Origin: Mycobacterium branderi
Lineage (GTDB): Bacteria > Actinomycetota > Actinomycetes > Mycobacteriales > Mycobacteriaceae
NCBI RefSeq assembly: GCF_010728725.1
Contig: NZ_AP022606.1
Location: forward strand, 2,480,001-2,544,000
Length of the DNA stretch: 64,000 nt
Reading direction: 5' to 3'
In this document: positions 9,688 to 17,782 of the stretch, piece by piece
Layout of the letters: the number at the start of each line of letters is the position of its first letter
Position numbering within the stretch: position 1 is the stretch's first letter
Translations under genes and position numbers: made by a program
The notes under the pieces: model-generated
Told to the model about the DNA's origin: nothing
What the model saw: the letters and a program-made list of their open reading frames with translations, nothing else
The model's database searches: none

Positions 9688-11382
9688 TTACAACAACACT
9701 GTCGGGATGTCGACGTGACGGCTGCGCAGCCATTCGCCCAAACCTTTTGCCTGCGGGTCGAAGCGGGCCTGGTAGGCCACACCCTGGCCGAGGATGTCGT
9801 CGACGACGAAGTTCACCGCGCGCAGGTTGGGCAGCACGTGGCGGGTGACCGGCAGCTCGGCGGTCTCGGGGAGCAGCTCGCGCAGCTTGTCGACGGTCAG
9901 TGTGTGCACCAGCCAGCGCCAAGCCTCGTCGGTGCGCACCCACACCCCGACGTTCGCCGACCCGCCCTTGTCGCCACTGCGGGCGCCCGCCACCGCGCCC
10001 AGCGGCAGCCGCCGGGTCGGGCCGGCCGCCAACGGCTCGGGCAGCGGCGGCTCGTCGGCCAGCCCCAACTCTAAAGTCTCGTCGGCACAAGGGATCTCGA
10101 CGCGAGTGCCGTCGTCGTGCACAGCGACGTGCCGCACCAAACCCGCATCGACGTAGCCGGGGGTGAACACGCCGTACACCTGGCCGTCGCCGGGCGGGGC
10201 TGTGACCGTGAAACCGGGGTAGCTGGCCAGCGCCAATTCGACTGCCGCCGAAGAGAATTGGCGCCCGACGTTGGCCGGGTCAGGGTCGCGGACGACGCAG
10301 CGCAGCAGCGCGCTGGCAGCCTCCTCGGTGTCGGCGTCGAGATGATCGGTGCGGGCCAGCGTCCACTCCAGCTCGGCGGGCTTGACGGTCAGGCTGGACT
10401 CCAGCTGGCGTCGCACCAACTCGGCCTTGGCCTCGATGTCCAGGCCGGTGAGCACGAACGTCATCGCGTTGCGGAATCCGCCGATGCTGTTCAGCGACAC
10501 CTTCAACGTCGGCGGCGGCGGCTCGCCGACCACCCCGCTGATCCGCACCCGATCCGGGCCGTCAGACGACAACTCGATGCTGTCCATCCGGGCGGTGACA
10601 TCCGGGTTGGCGTAGCGGGCACCCGTGATCTCGTAGAGCAGTTGCGCCGTGACCGTGTCGACGCTGACCAACCCGCCGGTGCCGGGATGTTTGGTGATCA
10701 CCGACGAACCGTCGGCGTGAATCTCGGCCAGCGGGAAGCCGGCGTAGGTCAGGTCGGGTATCTCGGTGAAGAACGCGTAGTTGCCGCCGGTGGCCTGCAC
10801 ACCGCATTCGATGACGTGGCCGGCCACGACGGCCCCGGCCAGCCGGTCGTAGTCGGCGCGGCCCCAGCCGAAGTGCGCGGCCGCGGGCCCCACGATCACC
10901 GACGCGTCGGTCACCCGGCCGGTGACGACGACGTCGGCGCCGGCATTGAGGCACTCGACGATGCCCCAGGCGCCCAGGTATGCGTTGGCGGTCAGCGGGG
11001 TGCCCAGGCCGAGCTCCTCGGCGCGCGACGAAAGGTCGTCGCCTTCGACGTGCGCCACCCGGGTCGGGATGCCCAGCCGCTCGGCCAGCGCCCGCACCGC
11101 GTCGGCCAGCCCCGCCGGGTTCAGGCCGCCGGCGTTGGCCACGATCCGCACACCGCGGTCATGAGCCAGGCCCAAACACTCCTCAAGCTGAGTCAGAAAC
11201 GTCTTGGCGTAGCCGCGCTCGGGATGCTTCATCTTGTCGCGGCCCAAGATGAGCATGGTCAGTTCGGCCAGATAGTCGCCGGTCAGGTAGTCCAGCTCGC
11301 CGCCGGCGAGCATCTCTCGCATCGCCGAGAGGCGGTCGCCGTAGAACCCCGAGCAGTTCCCGATCCGAACCGCAGAAGTCAT
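9688..11382 (-). CDS. AtuA-family (DUF1446) protein, first gene of the acyl-CoA operon
   Basis: About 564 residues (MTSAVRIGNCSGFYGDR). The N-terminal domain is the acyclic-terpene-utilisation AtuA/DUF1446 family: conserved GNCSGFYGDR, NAGGLNPAG and GRVTDAS segments. A smaller C-terminal domain follows, with RSGDKGGSANVGVW near residue 475. Function is unproven in any organism, but it is regularly co-encoded with carboxylases of terpene or leucine breakdown. A second ATG 12 nt upstream (11394) is also possible. A 16-bp palindrome ends a few bases ahead. Position matches Rv0976c. Confidence 0.8.
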   Translation of the reverse strand: MTSAVRIGNCSGFYGDRLSAMREMLAGGELDYLTGDYLAELTMLILGRDKMKHPERGYAKTFLTQLEECLGLAHDRGVRIVANAGGLNPAGLADAVRALAERLGIPTRVAHVEGDDLSSRAEELGLGTPLTANAYLGAWGIVECLNAGADVVVTGRVTDASVIVGPAAAHFGWGRADYDRLAGAVVAGHVIECGVQATGGNYAFFTEIPDLTYAGFPLAEIHADGSSVITKHPGTGGLVSVDTVTAQLLYEITGARYANPDVTARMDSIELSSDGPDRVRISGVVGEPPPPTLKVSLNSIGGFRNAMTFVLTGLDIEAKAELVRRQLESSLTVKPAELEWTLARTDHLDADTEEAASALLRCVVRDPDPANVGRQFSSAAVELALASYPGFTVTAPPGDGQVYGVFTPGYVDAGLVRHVAVHDDGTRVEIPCADETLELGLADEPPLPEPLAAGPTRRLPLGAVAGARSGDKGGSANVGVWVRTDEAWRWLVHTLTVDKLRELLPETAELPVTRHVLPNLRAVNFVVDDILGQGVAYQARFDPQAKGLGEWLRSRHVDIPTVLL

Positions 11383-11399
11383 CCCAAACCCCATCCGTC

Positions 11400-11415
11400 A
11401 ACCAACCGGTAGGTT
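11400..11415. promoter_or_regulatory. Operator-like palindrome in front of the AtuA-FadE-Acc operon
   Basis: AACCAACCGGTAGGTT is symmetric at 14 of 16 positions about a CCGG centre. It lies 17 nt from the first ATG of the minus-strand operon, where a TetR-type repressor would block transcription start. No regulator gene lies next to it. Confidence 0.5.
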
Positions 11416-11488
11416 AGCGGGTACCGACGGTAGCGCGTCAAGCGCTGCCAGCCTGCCCGTAGTCAATGCTGTCAGCGTGGCGGCCATT

Positions 11489-11518
11489 TTGTAACCGTCG
11501 CTGGCCACCGGGTATCCT
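11489..11518 (+). promoter_or_regulatory. Candidate sigma-A promoter of rpmF
   Basis: A -35 like TTGTAA (11489-11494) and a -10 like TATCCT (11513-11518) are 18 nt apart. They lie about 65 nt upstream of the rpmF start. Inferred from pattern only. Confidence 0.4.
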
Positions 11519-11581
11519 GAGGGCAACCCTGTCGCCGCTGGTACCTGCGCGGCAACACCCTCGTCAAGGAGAAGCTCGATC

Positions 11582-11755
11582 ATGGCTGTGCCCAAGCGCA
11601 GGATGTCGCGCGCGAACACCCGTAGCCGGCGCGCGCAGTGGAAGGCCGAGAAGCCCCAACTCGTCGGCGTGACGGTCGCCGGTCAGCGCCACAAGGTGCC
11701 GCGGCGGCTGCTCAAGGCGGCCCGCCTCGGTCTGATCGACCTCGACCGCCGCTAG
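11582..11755 (+). CDS. rpmF: 50S ribosomal protein L32, cysteine-free form
   Basis: 57 residues, [17 protein letters not shown]..., ending LGLIDLDRR. It is a structural protein of the large ribosomal subunit. The AAGGAGAAG ribosome-binding site sits 6 nt before the ATG. The sequence contains no cysteine, so it lacks the zinc ribbon of classical L32 and is the zinc-independent type, like Rv0979A. The gene is shorter than many gene-finder cut-offs. Confidence 0.93.
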   Translation: MAVPKRRMSRANTRSRRAQWKAEKPQLVGVTVAGQRHKVPRRLLKAARLGLIDLDRR

Positions 11756-11780
11756 GCGGTTGCGCGGCGACCCGCGCGCC

Positions 11781-11799
11781 TCTTAGGTCGCTCTCAGCC
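11781..11799 (+). promoter_or_regulatory. MprA-box-like direct repeat upstream of mprA
   Basis: Two related octamers, TCTTAGGT (11781-11788) and TCTCAGCC (11792-11799), are spaced 11 bp apart. The same arrangement recurs before pepD. MprA is known to bind loosely conserved 8-bp direct repeats and to autoregulate, so this is a likely autoregulatory site. Confidence 0.5.
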
Positions 11800-11814
11800 G
11801 ATTGGATGACACTG

Positions 11815-12507
11815 GTGGCCGTGCGAATCCTTGTCGTCGACGACGACCGCGCGGTACGCGAGTCGCTACGCCGGTCACTGTCGTTCAACGGCTACTCGGT
11901 GGCGTTGGCCGAGGATGGCGTCAAGGCCCTCGAGGTCATCACCAACGACCGGCCCGACGCCCTCGTGCTGGACGTCATGATGCCGCGGTTGGACGGCCTC
12001 GAAGTGTGCCGCCAGCTGCGCAGCACCGGCGACGACCTCCCGATCCTGGTGCTGACCGCCCGCGACGCCATCTCGGAGCGGGTCGCCGGCCTGGACGCCG
12101 GTGCCGACGACTACCTGCCCAAGCCGTTCGCGCTGGAAGAACTGCTGGCCCGGTTGCGCGCGCTGTTGCGCCGTACCCAGCCCGACGACTCCGCAGACTC
12201 GGTGCCCCTGACGTTCTCCGACCTCACACTCGACCCGGTAACCCGGGAAGTCACCCGCGGGCAACGCGAAATCAGCCTGACCCGCACTGAATTCGCTCTG
12301 CTGGAAATGCTGATCTCCAATCCGCGGCGCGTCCTGACCCGCAGCCGCATTCTCGAGGAGGTGTGGGGATTCGACTTCCCCACCTCGGGCAATGCGCTGG
12401 AGGTGTACATCGGATATCTGCGCCGCAAGACCGAAGCTGACGGCGAGCCGCGGCTGATCCACACTGTCCGGGGCGTGGGTTACGTGCTCCGCGAAACACC
12501 TCCCTGA
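11815..12507 (+). CDS. mprA: Two-component response regulator MprA
   Basis: 230 residues from a GTG with GGATGA 5 nt upstream; an ATG at 11806 is an alternative. The receiver domain (1-115) has the acidic pocket VDDD at 8-11, phospho-acceptor Asp53 (LVLDVMMP) and Lys near 104. The OmpR/PhoB winged-helix DNA-binding domain (about 130-228) ends [23 protein letters not shown]. MprA controls the envelope-stress response and pepD, sigE and sigB in M. tuberculosis. It shares one base with mprB (TGATG). Confidence 0.93.
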   Translation: MAVRILVVDDDRAVRESLRRSLSFNGYSVALAEDGVKALEVITNDRPDALVLDVMMPRLDGLEVCRQLRSTGDDLPILVLTARDAISERVAGLDAGADDYLPKPFALEELLARLRALLRRTQPDDSADSVPLTFSDLTLDPVTREVTRGQREISLTRTEFALLEMLISNPRRVLTRSRILEEVWGFDFPTSGNALEVYIGYLRRKTEADGEPRLIHTVRGVGYVLRETPP

Positions 12508-14006
12508 TGCTTCGATTCCGCCGGCGTCGCGCTCCACTGCGAGCCACCACCTCGTTGTCCTTGCGGTGGCGGGTGATGCTGCTGGCGATGTCGATGGTGG
12601 CGATGGTCGTCGTGCTGATGGCGGTCGCCGTGTACGCGGTGATCTCCGCGGCGCTGTACAAGGACATCGACAACCAGCTGCAAAGCCGGGCACAGCTGCT
12701 GATCGCCAGCGGGTCACTGGCGGCCGACCCGGGCAAAGCCATTGAGGGCACAGCCTATTCGGACGTCAACGCGATGCTGGTCAACCCCGGCCGTTATGTG
12801 TTCACCGCCAACCAGACGGGCCAGGCGCTGCCCGTCGGCGCACCGGAGAAAGCGGTCATCCGCGGGGATCTGCTCATGTCCCGGCGCACCGCCGCCGACC
12901 AGCGCGTCCTGGCCATTCATCTGCCCAGCGGCAGCTCCTTGCTGATCTCCAAGAGCCTGGCTCCCACCGACGCGGTGATGATGAAACTGCGCTGGGTGCT
13001 GTTGATCGTCGGCGGGGTCGGCGTGGCGGTGGCCGCCGTGGCCGGAGGAATGGTCACTCGTGCCGGACTGCGGCCGGTCGCCCAGCTCACCGAGGCGGCC
13101 GAGCGGGTGGCGCGCACCGACGACCTGCGCCCCATCCCGGTGTTCGGCAGCGACGAACTGGCGCGGCTCACCGAGGCGTTCAACCTGATGCTGCGGGCGC
13201 TGGCCGAGTCGCGGGAACGTCAGGCCCGGCTGGTCACCGACGCCGGGCACGAGCTGCGCACCCCGCTGACGTCGCTGCGCACCAACGTCGAGCTGTTGAT
13301 GGCGTCGATGGCGCCGGGTGCGCCGCGGCTGCCGGAACAGGAGATGGTCGATCTGCGCGCCGACGTGATCGCCCAGATCGAGGAATTGTCCACGCTGGTC
13401 GGCGATTTGGTGGATCTCACTCGCGGCGACGTGGGCGAGGTGGTACACGAGCCGGTCGACATGGGCGAGGTCATCGACCGCTGTCTGGAGAGGGTCCGGC
13501 GACGCCGCAACGACGTCGACTTCGACGTGCAGGTGATCGGATGGCAGGTCTACGGCGACGCCGCGGGCCTGTCGCGGGCGGTGCTGAACCTGCTGGACAA
13601 TGCCGCCAAGTGGAGTCCGTCGGGCGGGCGGATCGGCCTGCGGATGACCCAGCTCGACCCGTCGCACGCCGAGCTGGTGGTCTCCGACCACGGCCCGGGC
13701 ATCCCGCCGCACGAGCGCCACCTGGTGTTCGAACGTTTCTTCCGGTCGGCGTCGGCGCGGGCGATGCCCGGCTCGGGCCTGGGGCTGGCGATCGTCAAAC
13801 AGGTGGTGCTCAAACACGGTGGTGCGCTGCGCATCGAGGACACGGTGCCGGGAGGACAGCCGCCGGGGACGTCGGTGTACGTATTGCTGCCCGGGCGGCC
13901 GCTGCCCGTGGCGGCGCATCCGGAGTCCGCCGCCGAAACCGGGGGAAACTCTCCGGGATCGGCGAACGTTATCTCAGTCGATTCTCAGTCCACGCAGGCA
14001 ACGTAG
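12507..14006 (+). CDS. mprB: Two-component sensor histidine kinase MprB
   Basis: 499 residues. Two transmembrane helices (about 27-52 and 155-180) flank an extracytoplasmic sensor loop. They are followed by a HAMP domain, then HisKA with the phospho-accepting histidine at about 248 (DAGHELRTPLTSL). The HATPase_c domain has N, G1 (SDHGPGIPP) and G2 (GSGLGLAIV) boxes. It senses envelope stress; in M. tuberculosis its signalling is modulated by DnaK and PepD. The gene is coupled to mprA. Confidence 0.93.
   Translation: MLRFRRRRAPLRATTSLSLRWRVMLLAMSMVAMVVVLMAVAVYAVISAALYKDIDNQLQSRAQLLIASGSLAADPGKAIEGTAYSDVNAMLVNPGRYVFTANQTGQALPVGAPEKAVIRGDLLMSRRTAADQRVLAIHLPSGSSLLISKSLAPTDAVMMKLRWVLLIVGGVGVAVAAVAGGMVTRAGLRPVAQLTEAAERVARTDDLRPIPVFGSDELARLTEAFNLMLRALAESRERQARLVTDAGHELRTPLTSLRTNVELLMASMAPGAPRLPEQEMVDLRADVIAQIEELSTLVGDLVDLTRGDVGEVVHEPVDMGEVIDRCLERVRRRRNDVDFDVQVIGWQVYGDAAGLSRAVLNLLDNAAKWSPSGGRIGLRMTQLDPSHAELVVSDHGPGIPPHERHLVFERFFRSASARAMPGSGLGLAIVKQVVLKHGGALRIEDTVPGGQPPGTSVYVLLPGRPLPVAAHPESAAETGGNSPGSANVISVDSQSTQAT
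13972..13990 (+). promoter_or_regulatory. MprA-box-like direct repeat upstream of pepD
   Basis: TCTCAGTC occurs at 13972-13979 and again at 13983-13990, an exact repeat with 11-bp period. It lies inside the end of mprB and about 70 nt before pepD. This matches MprA's known direct control of pepD. Confidence 0.55.
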
Positions 14007-14060
14007 TTGCCGTTACTGTTGAGTCCGACCGCGACACATAGAGGAAGAGCGACCTAGCGC

Positions 14061-15416
14061 ATGACGAATCACCCGAGGTATTCGCCACCGCCGCAGCCTG
14101 GATACCGCCCAGCGGCAGATCAGCCTGCGATGCCGGCCTACTCCGGTCAGGGCCAGCAGCAAACGTATTCCCAGTACGACTGGCGCTACGCGCAGCAGCA
14201 GACATATCGGCAGCCGTTCGCGCCCTTCGGTGCCGGCCAGCCAACCCCCGGAGCCACCCCGCCTCCGCTTGCTAATCCCGAAAAGCGTTCTCGCGCAGGT
14301 CTTTTGGCCGTTGGCGCGTTGGCTATTGCGGTGGTGTCGGCCGGTATCGGCGGGGCGGCTGCGTCGGTGGTCGTGCACAGCGCGCATCCGACCAGCGCCA
14401 TACCCGGCAGCAGGTTGCCGGGCGCACCGGCGCCGAGCGTGCCGGCCGCCAACGTGCCGAGCGGCAGCGTCGAGCAGGTGGCCGCCAAGGTGGTGCCCAG
14501 CGTGGTGATGCTCGAGACCGATCTGGGCCGCCAGTCCGAAGAGGGGTCGGGCATCATCTTGTCCTCCGACGGGCTGATCCTGACCAACAACCACGTCGTC
14601 GCCGCGGCCGCCAAAGCCGATCGTGACAACGCCGGCGCGCCTCCCGACGCGGGACCGAAAACCACCGTGACGTTCTCCGACGGGCGCACCGCGACGTTCA
14701 GCGTGGTCGGGACCGATCCCACCACCGACATCGCGGTGGTGAAGGTGCAAGGCGTTTCCGGGCTGGCCCCGATCAGCCTCGGCACGTCGGCCAACCTGGT
14801 CGTGGGTCAGCCGGTGATCGCCGTCGGGTCGCCGCTCGGTCTGGAAGGAACGGTGACCACCGGCATCGTCAGCGCGCTCAACCGGCCAGTCTCGACCACC
14901 GGGGACACCGGGAACCAGAACACGGTGCTCGACGCTATCCAGACGGACGCCGCGATCAACCCGGGTAACTCGGGCGGTGCGCTGGTCAACATGAACGGTG
15001 ACCTGATCGGCGTCAACTCGGCGATCGCCACGCTCGGTGGTGACTCCACCGACAGTCAGAGCGGTTCGATTGGCCTGGGTTTCGCGATCCCGATCGACCA
15101 GGCCAAGCGCATCGCCGACGAGTTGATCAGCAGCGGCACGGCCTCGCACGCCTCGCTGGGCGTCCAGGTCACCAGCGACAAGAGCGCGCACGGCGCCAAG
15201 GTCGTGCAGGTAGTGCCGAACGGCGCGGCGGCGGCCGCGGGTTTGCCCAACGGGGTCGTGGTCACCAAGGTCAACGACCGCACGATCAACAGCGCCGACG
15301 GTCTGGTCGCCGCGGTGCGGTCGAGGGCGCCCGGCGACAAGATCACGCTGACGTACCTCGATCCGTCCGGTGACACGCGGACCGTGCAGGTCACTTTGGG
15401 TAAGTCGGACAAGTGA
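14061..15416 (+). CDS. pepD: HtrA-like serine protease PepD
   Basis: 451 residues. A Pro/Gln/Tyr-rich cytoplasmic N terminus (1-75) is followed by one membrane helix (about 78-105). The trypsin-like protease domain has His178 (NNHVV), Asp223 (TDIAVV) and Ser304 (GNSGGAL). A C-terminal PDZ domain covers about 355-448. It degrades or chaperones misfolded envelope proteins and feeds back on MprAB. A GAGGAAGAG ribosome-binding site precedes the ATG. Position matches Rv0983. Confidence 0.93.
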   Translation: MTNHPRYSPPPQPGYRPAADQPAMPAYSGQGQQQTYSQYDWRYAQQQTYRQPFAPFGAGQPTPGATPPPLANPEKRSRAGLLAVGALAIAVVSAGIGGAAASVVVHSAHPTSAIPGSRLPGAPAPSVPAANVPSGSVEQVAAKVVPSVVMLETDLGRQSEEGSGIILSSDGLILTNNHVVAAAAKADRDNAGAPPDAGPKTTVTFSDGRTATFSVVGTDPTTDIAVVKVQGVSGLAPISLGTSANLVVGQPVIAVGSPLGLEGTVTTGIVSALNRPVSTTGDTGNQNTVLDAIQTDAAINPGNSGGALVNMNGDLIGVNSAIATLGGDSTDSQSGSIGLGFAIPIDQAKRIADELISSGTASHASLGVQVTSDKSAHGAKVVQVVPNGAAAAAGLPNGVVVTKVNDRTINSADGLVAAVRSRAPGDKITLTYLDPSGDTRTVQVTLGKSDK

Positions 15417-15961
15417 TGAGAGTCGCCGCGACCCGGTCGGATCGCAGATATACGGTGGCAACCATGGAACAGCGTGCGGACTTGGTCGGCAGGGCACTCG
15501 TCGTCGTTGTCGACGATCGCACGGCGCACGGCGACGAGGAGGACCACAGCGGTCCACTGGTCACCGAGTTGCTCACAGAGGCCGGATTTTTGGTTGACGG
15601 TGTGGTGGCCGTCGCTGCCGACGAGGTGGAAATCCGCAACGCGCTGAACACCGCCGTGATCGGCGGGGTGGATCTGGTGGTGTCGGTCGGCGGCACCGGG
15701 GTGACGCCGCGCGACGTCACCCCCGAAGCCACCCGTGACATTCTCGACCGCGAAATCCTCGGTATCGCCGAGGCAATACGCGCGTCCGGATTGTCGGCGG
15801 GCATCACCGAGGCCGGTTTGTCGCGCGGGTTGGCCGGCATCTCCGGAAGCACACTGGTGGTCAACCTCGCGGGGTCGCGTTATGCGGTGCGGGACGGAAT
15901 GGCGACGCTGAATCCACTGGCGGCCCAGATCATCGGTCAACTCTCGAGCCTGGAGATATGA
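15416..15961 (+). CDS. moaB2: Molybdopterin adenylyltransferase-like protein MoaB2
   Basis: 181 residues. The ATG overlaps the pepD stop (TGATG), so the two are coupled. The MoCF-binding fold is clear: SVGGTGVTPRDVTPEAT near 100, then LAGSRYAV. MoaB/MogA enzymes adenylylate molybdopterin before metal insertion. M. tuberculosis MoaB2 has also been reported as a SigH-related partner. Position matches Rv0984. Confidence 0.85.
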   Translation: MRVAATRSDRRYTVATMEQRADLVGRALVVVVDDRTAHGDEEDHSGPLVTELLTEAGFLVDGVVAVAADEVEIRNALNTAVIGGVDLVVSVGGTGVTPRDVTPEATRDILDREILGIAEAIRASGLSAGITEAGLSRGLAGISGSTLVVNLAGSRYAVRDGMATLNPLAAQIIGQLSSLEI

Positions 15962-16056
15962 GCCACCCGTCCGACGAGCGTGACGCGGAGGACCTGCGCG
16001 AGGCCGACGAGCACGAGCGGTGGCTGACCGAGAACCAGCCGCCGCATCACATTTGA
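15958..16056 (+). CDS. Small 32-residue acidic ORF coupled to moaB2
   Basis: The ATG overlaps the moaB2 stop by ATGA. The frame encodes 32 residues, MSHPSDERDAEDLREADEHE followed by a short tail ending PPHHI and TGA. It is highly charged with no membrane segment. The overlap with moaB2, typical of real operon members here, supports translation. No family is recognised. It could be chance; conservation in other mycobacteria would decide. Confidence 0.4.
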   Translation: MSHPSDERDAEDLREADEHERWLTENQPPHHI

Positions 16057-16196
16057 ACCGGCATCCGTCACAACCGGGTCAACCGTCGATTACCAATTGC
16101 CCGCAAAGCCCACGATCGACCGCTTATCGGCATACGGTCTTTTCCGGGCGGCGTCGCGTCGTCCCGGCAAATTCCTGTGACGGGAGGTTGGCTCGC

Positions 16197-16622
16197 GTGT
16201 TGAAGGGGTTCAGAGATTTTGTGATGCGCGGTGACGTGATCACCGTGGCCGTCGGCCTGGTGGTCGCCCTGGCGTTTTCGAATCTGGTCAAGGCTTTCAC
16301 CGACAGCGTGATCAATCCGCTTGTCGCCGCTGTGCAACCGGGCACGCAGTTCGGGTTGGGCTGGCAGCTCGGCGACGCGGGCAACAAGGCGACATTCGTC
16401 GACATGGGTGCATTCATCTCGGCGATCATCTACTTCATCGTGTTCATGTCGGTGGTGTACTTCCTCATCGTGGTGCCCTACCGGCACATCCAGAAGCGCC
16501 GCGGCGTCACGGTGTTCGGCGAAGAACCGGCGACCAAGGCCTGCTCCGCCTGCTTGTCCGATATCCCCGAGGCCGCGCAGAAGTGCAAGTACTGCGCCAG
16601 CGAGCAGCCGGCCGCTGCTTGA
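16197..16622 (+). CDS. mscL: MscL-family mechanosensitive channel with a C-terminal four-cysteine zinc-ribbon-like tail
   Basis: 141 residues from GTG, with GGGAGG 9 nt upstream. The N-terminal MLKGFRDFVMRGDVITVAVG and two membrane helices (about 13-45 and 68-95) are MscL-like, forming the emergency tension-gated channel. In place of the usual amphipathic C-terminal bundle there is Cys116-x2-Cys119-x10-Cys130-x2-Cys133, a zinc-ribbon pattern. The classic M. tuberculosis MscL (Rv0985c, about 151 residues, opposite strand) has no such cysteines, so this is a different subfamily at the same locus. Confidence 0.8.
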   Translation: MLKGFRDFVMRGDVITVAVGLVVALAFSNLVKAFTDSVINPLVAAVQPGTQFGLGWQLGDAGNKATFVDMGAFISAIIYFIVFMSVVYFLIVVPYRHIQKRRGVTVFGEEPATKACSACLSDIPEAAQKCKYCASEQPAAA

Positions 16623-16630
16623 CCTAGCGC

Positions 16631-17278
16631 TCAGTGCAGGGTGAGCGTCACGCTCTGCACCAGCGCGGCGCCGGCCAGCGCATTAGCCGCGGTGGCCGGT
16701 AGCGCGACCAACACCACACGGTCGTCGGCTTGAGTCTTCTGCTTCGCCGAGACCAGCACGACGACGGCGTTGGTGGCCACCACCCGGGGAGCGGCGTGCG
16801 CGTCGGCTTCGGGCGCGGCGACGACGTCGACGACATCGCCGGCGCGCACGAGGTCGGCCAATGCGGCGTCGGCTAAGTGCACCGGGACGATTCGCGCATC
16901 CGGGCCTGCCGCCGACTCGGCGAGTCGGCGGCCCAGCAGCCGCACATCGGTGAGCACCTCGCCGCGTCGCGCCGGGCCGGCCAGTGTCGAGCCGACCACC
17001 ACGTCGAGGTCGGATTGTGATCCGTCGGGAAGCGTTGGTGTCAAACGGTTTTCGAGACGGACATCGTCGGGGGTCAACTGAGTGCCGGGACCGAGGTCGT
17101 GGGCCGCCACCACCACCTGAGCGCGGTCGCCGTCGGGATCGGAGCGCAGCGCCGCGATTGCGGCCAAAACGACGAGCCCGCCGGCCGCGACGCGCCGTGC
17201 CATCACGGTGCGGGTCCAGTCCGGGCGCAGCCACTGCGAGATGCGGGTCGGCAGCGACGGATTCAGCGATTCCCGCAT
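16631..17278 (-). CDS. Membrane-anchored SAF-domain protein (CpaB/FlgA-like, Rv0990c position)
   Basis: 215 residues. One membrane helix sits near 28-46. It is followed by an SAF domain (about 50-115: VVVAAHDLGPGTQLTPDDV, then RGEVLTDVRLLGRR), as in CpaB/RcpC pilus-assembly and FlgA proteins. A second beta-rich part covers 125-215. No pilus genes adjoin it, so the role is unknown. It converges with mscL, 8 nt apart. Confidence 0.7.
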   Translation of the reverse strand: MRESLNPSLPTRISQWLRPDWTRTVMARRVAAGGLVVLAAIAALRSDPDGDRAQVVVAAHDLGPGTQLTPDDVRLENRLTPTLPDGSQSDLDVVVGSTLAGPARRGEVLTDVRLLGRRLAESAAGPDARIVPVHLADAALADLVRAGDVVDVVAAPEADAHAAPRVVATNAVVVLVSAKQKTQADDRVVLVALPATAANALAGAALVQSVTLTLH

Positions 17279-17368
17279 GCGGTCACGCTAAGCGCGGCCC
17301 GGCATGGGGCGTGGTCGACGGAGAAACCGCCTGTGGATAACCAGCTTGACTAGAGGGCTTGTCTGCGG

Positions 17369-17388
17369 CCGTCATCATTTGATGACGG
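17369..17388. repeat. Perfect 9-bp-arm palindrome between ruc and the SAF gene
   Basis: CCGTCATCATTTGATGACGG has two perfect 9-bp arms around a TT centre. It lies downstream of ruc and about 90 nt upstream of the SAF-domain gene, both on the minus strand. It may be an operator. The AT-rich core and 2-nt centre fit a protein site better than a terminator hairpin. Confidence 0.5.
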
Positions 17389-17404
17389 GTTCAGGTCGAA
17401 GTAA

Positions 17405-17710
17405 CTAGCTGGCGGCGGCCGCCGCGGGTGCGGGGCTCGACGTGCTCGACTTCTCGGTCGAGCTCGAGCCCGAGCTCGACGACTCGCTCGAGGACCCGTT
17501 CTTGCCGTTGCCGTTGGCCGAGCTCTTCGCCGATTCGCGGCTGTCGGTGCGGTAGAAACCGCTGCCCTTGAACACCACGCCGACGGAATTGAACAGTTTG
17601 CGCAGTCGACCCGAGCACTGCTGGCAGGTGGTCAGCGCATCGTCGGTGAAGGCCTGCACGATGTCGAAGCGGTGGCCGCAATCGGTGCACGCATAGCTGT
17701 AAGTCGGCAC
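17405..17710 (-). CDS. ruc: FmdB-type zinc-ribbon protein, redox-regulated chaperone Ruc
   Basis: 101 residues. GTG start with GGAGG 5 nt upstream. The N-terminal zinc ribbon has Cys8, Cys11, Cys29 and Cys32. The C-terminal half is Ser/Gly/Lys-rich low-complexity sequence ending in alanines, predicted disordered. The M. tuberculosis orthologue Rv0991c is a chaperone activated by oxidation that cooperates with Hsp70. The long serine tract (SSSESSSSGSSS) gives a repetitive GC-rich DNA stretch. Confidence 0.85.
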   Translation of the reverse strand: MPTYSYACTDCGHRFDIVQAFTDDALTTCQQCSGRLRKLFNSVGVVFKGSGFYRTDSRESAKSSANGNGKNGSSSESSSSGSSSTEKSSTSSPAPAAAAAS

Positions 17711-17782
17711 TGAAACCTCCGGGTAAGTCCAGCTTCGTTAGCACTCTACCGTCTGCAGTGCTAAACCGCTATGTGGGCCAGC

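Noticed and set aside
11398..11619. Minus-strand 73-residue frame overlapping the rpmF start
   Set aside because: It covers the rpmF promoter, ribosome-binding site and start, and has no ribosome-binding site or family resemblance.
17438..17500. GC-rich short repeats (GAGCTCGAG-like units)
   Set aside because: They encode the serine-rich tail of Ruc and are explained by codon repetition; not a CRISPR or regulatory array.
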